Shown here piece after piece: positions 63,699 to 64,000 of a stretch of DNA of 64,000 nucleotides. The notes beneath the pieces are model-generated. The model worked only from the letters and a program-made list of their open reading frames with translations. It made no database searches and was not told where the DNA came from. Within the stretch, counting starts at the first letter, position 1. The number at the start of each line of letters is the position of its first letter. Both the position numbers and the translations under genes were made by a program. The DNA comes from Saccoglossus kowalevskii (taxonomy: Eukaryota > Hemichordata > Enteropneusta > Harrimaniidae): NCBI RefSeq assembly GCF_000003605.2, contig NW_003144622.1, positions 1-64,000 on the forward strand, in the 5' to 3' direction.

Positions 63699-64000
63699 TT
63701 TGACATCACAGGAAGAAAAAATGCAGAAATGTTGCCGTATATCTATTCCATGTTTGTAATGAAAAAAAAATTCAACAGCTCGTTTGCTCGGGGAGTCTTC
63801 CGTGCAAGTACTAACCACGCCCGATTATGCTTTACTTTAAACATTTATCGGTCACCTAACCACACAACTGCATAGATCATTTGAAATAAAACCGAATTCG
63901 AGGCTATTTCAGGTTTTGGGATGTTTTAAAATTGATATCGTTTACACAAGTATCTTCTAATATTGACCTATGACCTCTACATACTTGGAGTAAGACTACG
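63699..64000 (+). repeat. Satellite monomer 69, class D, cut by the window end
   Basis: 302 bp present. tctaatattgacc at the former TCTAGA site; gagtcttccgtgc. The array evidently continues beyond the window. Confidence 0.9.

Larger units (their letters stand above)
1..64000 (+). repeat. Complex satellite array, about 940-bp monomer, 69 copies head to tail
   Basis: The box gacatcacaggaag and the whole sequence around it recur about every 940 bp from base 1 to the end. Successive starts lie 893 to 943 bp apart, mean about 937, always in the same orientation. Very conserved segments in all classes are ttctagaattgacctatgac, cttggagtaagactacgg, atgataatgacttagg and gcaactccgccaacatttc. No spacer, inversion or foreign insertion interrupts the array. 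Known satellites of this kind (long monomers, concerted evolution, higher-order duplications) build heterochromatin; the chromosomal position here is inferred, not seen. Confidence 0.98.
62681..64000 (+). repeat. Satellite block D, C-like with B marks (monomers 67-69)
   Basis: It carries C marks (cttttctttag, caagtacatctacaaac, catagatcatttgaaat, gtttacacaag) together with tttgcaatcgc and ggcttttattaaac as in A and B, and cttctaaaatctgc close to B. It also has its own attgatatcg in place of atcgatatcg. It may be an older intermediate of B and C or a recombinant; the window ends too soon to decide. Confidence 0.8.

Noticed and set aside
1-64000. CRISPR array
   Set aside because: Repeats are contiguous units of about 940 bp, with no short repeat and unique spacer pattern.
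1-64000. Transposon, LTR element, LINE or other inserted element, or tandem copies of one
   Set aside because: No protein motif of a transposase, polymerase or capsid in any frame, no terminal repeats or target duplications, and every base belongs to a satellite monomer.
1-64000. tRNA, rRNA or other RNA genes repeated with the monomer
   Set aside because: No cloverleaf, no polymerase III box pair and no ribosomal sequence was recognised on either strand of the unit.
1-64000. Inverted units or hairpin organisation of the array
   Set aside because: Every conserved box is read on the plus strand; no reversed monomer was seen. Only short palindromes (CGATATCG, TCACGTGA) occur.

Overview
This window is one uninterrupted head-to-tail satellite DNA array. 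I read 69 monomers of about 940 bp (68 complete, one cut by the window end), all in the same orientation. There is no gene, RNA gene, mobile-element insertion or unique sequence between them. The base composition is AT-rich (GC roughly one third by eye). The long complex monomer, the absence of coding capacity and the nested duplications point to constitutive heterochromatin (centromeric, pericentromeric or subtelomeric) of a eukaryote. I cannot name the species or a known satellite family from the sequence alone.

I number monomers from the tetranucleotide that precedes the conserved box gacatcacaggaag (monomer 1 begins at base 1). Three main sequence classes can be told apart by diagnostic bases. 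Class A has acaataaatgattgac at the monomer start, gaaaacatgcaattagg near offset 185 and gtgaacatctataag near offset 650. Class B has gctataaatgtttgac, aaacacatctaacaac and gtgcctacag, often with a 16-nt deletion near offset 345. Class C has aagtacatctacaaac, tttgaaatcgc and ggcttttaataaac. A last fragment (D) mixes C and B marks. The classes differ by roughly 10 % by eye; neighbours within a class differ by about 1-3 %. Within class A I use codes: 5' part A1 (gttgaagtatatc, tttacctcaaac) or A2 (gttgccgtatattt, tttactttaaac); middle M1 (gtagtcgactttttgg) or M2 (gttgtcgacgtttcgg); tail T1 (tttcaaatggctt) or T2 (tttgaactggctt).

Layout: A-I (1 to about 23,965, monomers 1-26), B-I (to about 27,580, 26-30), C (to about 40,840, 30-44), A-II (to about 42,945, 44-46), B-II (to about 52,075, 46-56), A-III (to about 62,680, 56-67), D (to the end, 67-69). 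Every class switch falls inside a monomer, at a different offset each time, and the register is kept. That is what unequal crossing-over or gene conversion between aligned monomers leaves behind. Within blocks there are recent duplications (a roughly 2-kb block repeated at +2,787 bp, near-identical runs of monomers 35-36, 38-40 and 62-63). There are also long-range twins 10-56 kb apart (6 and 66, 16 and 60, 27-28 and 55-56, 32 and 43).

The most interesting internal structure is in the last quarter of each monomer: a run of AACTTTG words spaced 10, 11, 10, 11 bp, i.e. at the DNA helical repeat. The independent length changes in this run remove or add about one or two units (10, 11 or 21 nt). 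This suggests a phased, bendable or protein-bound element and a slippage mechanism. Nothing here looks like a gene system: all open frames are under about 105 codons, change frame with poly-A length, and simply recur because the satellite recurs.
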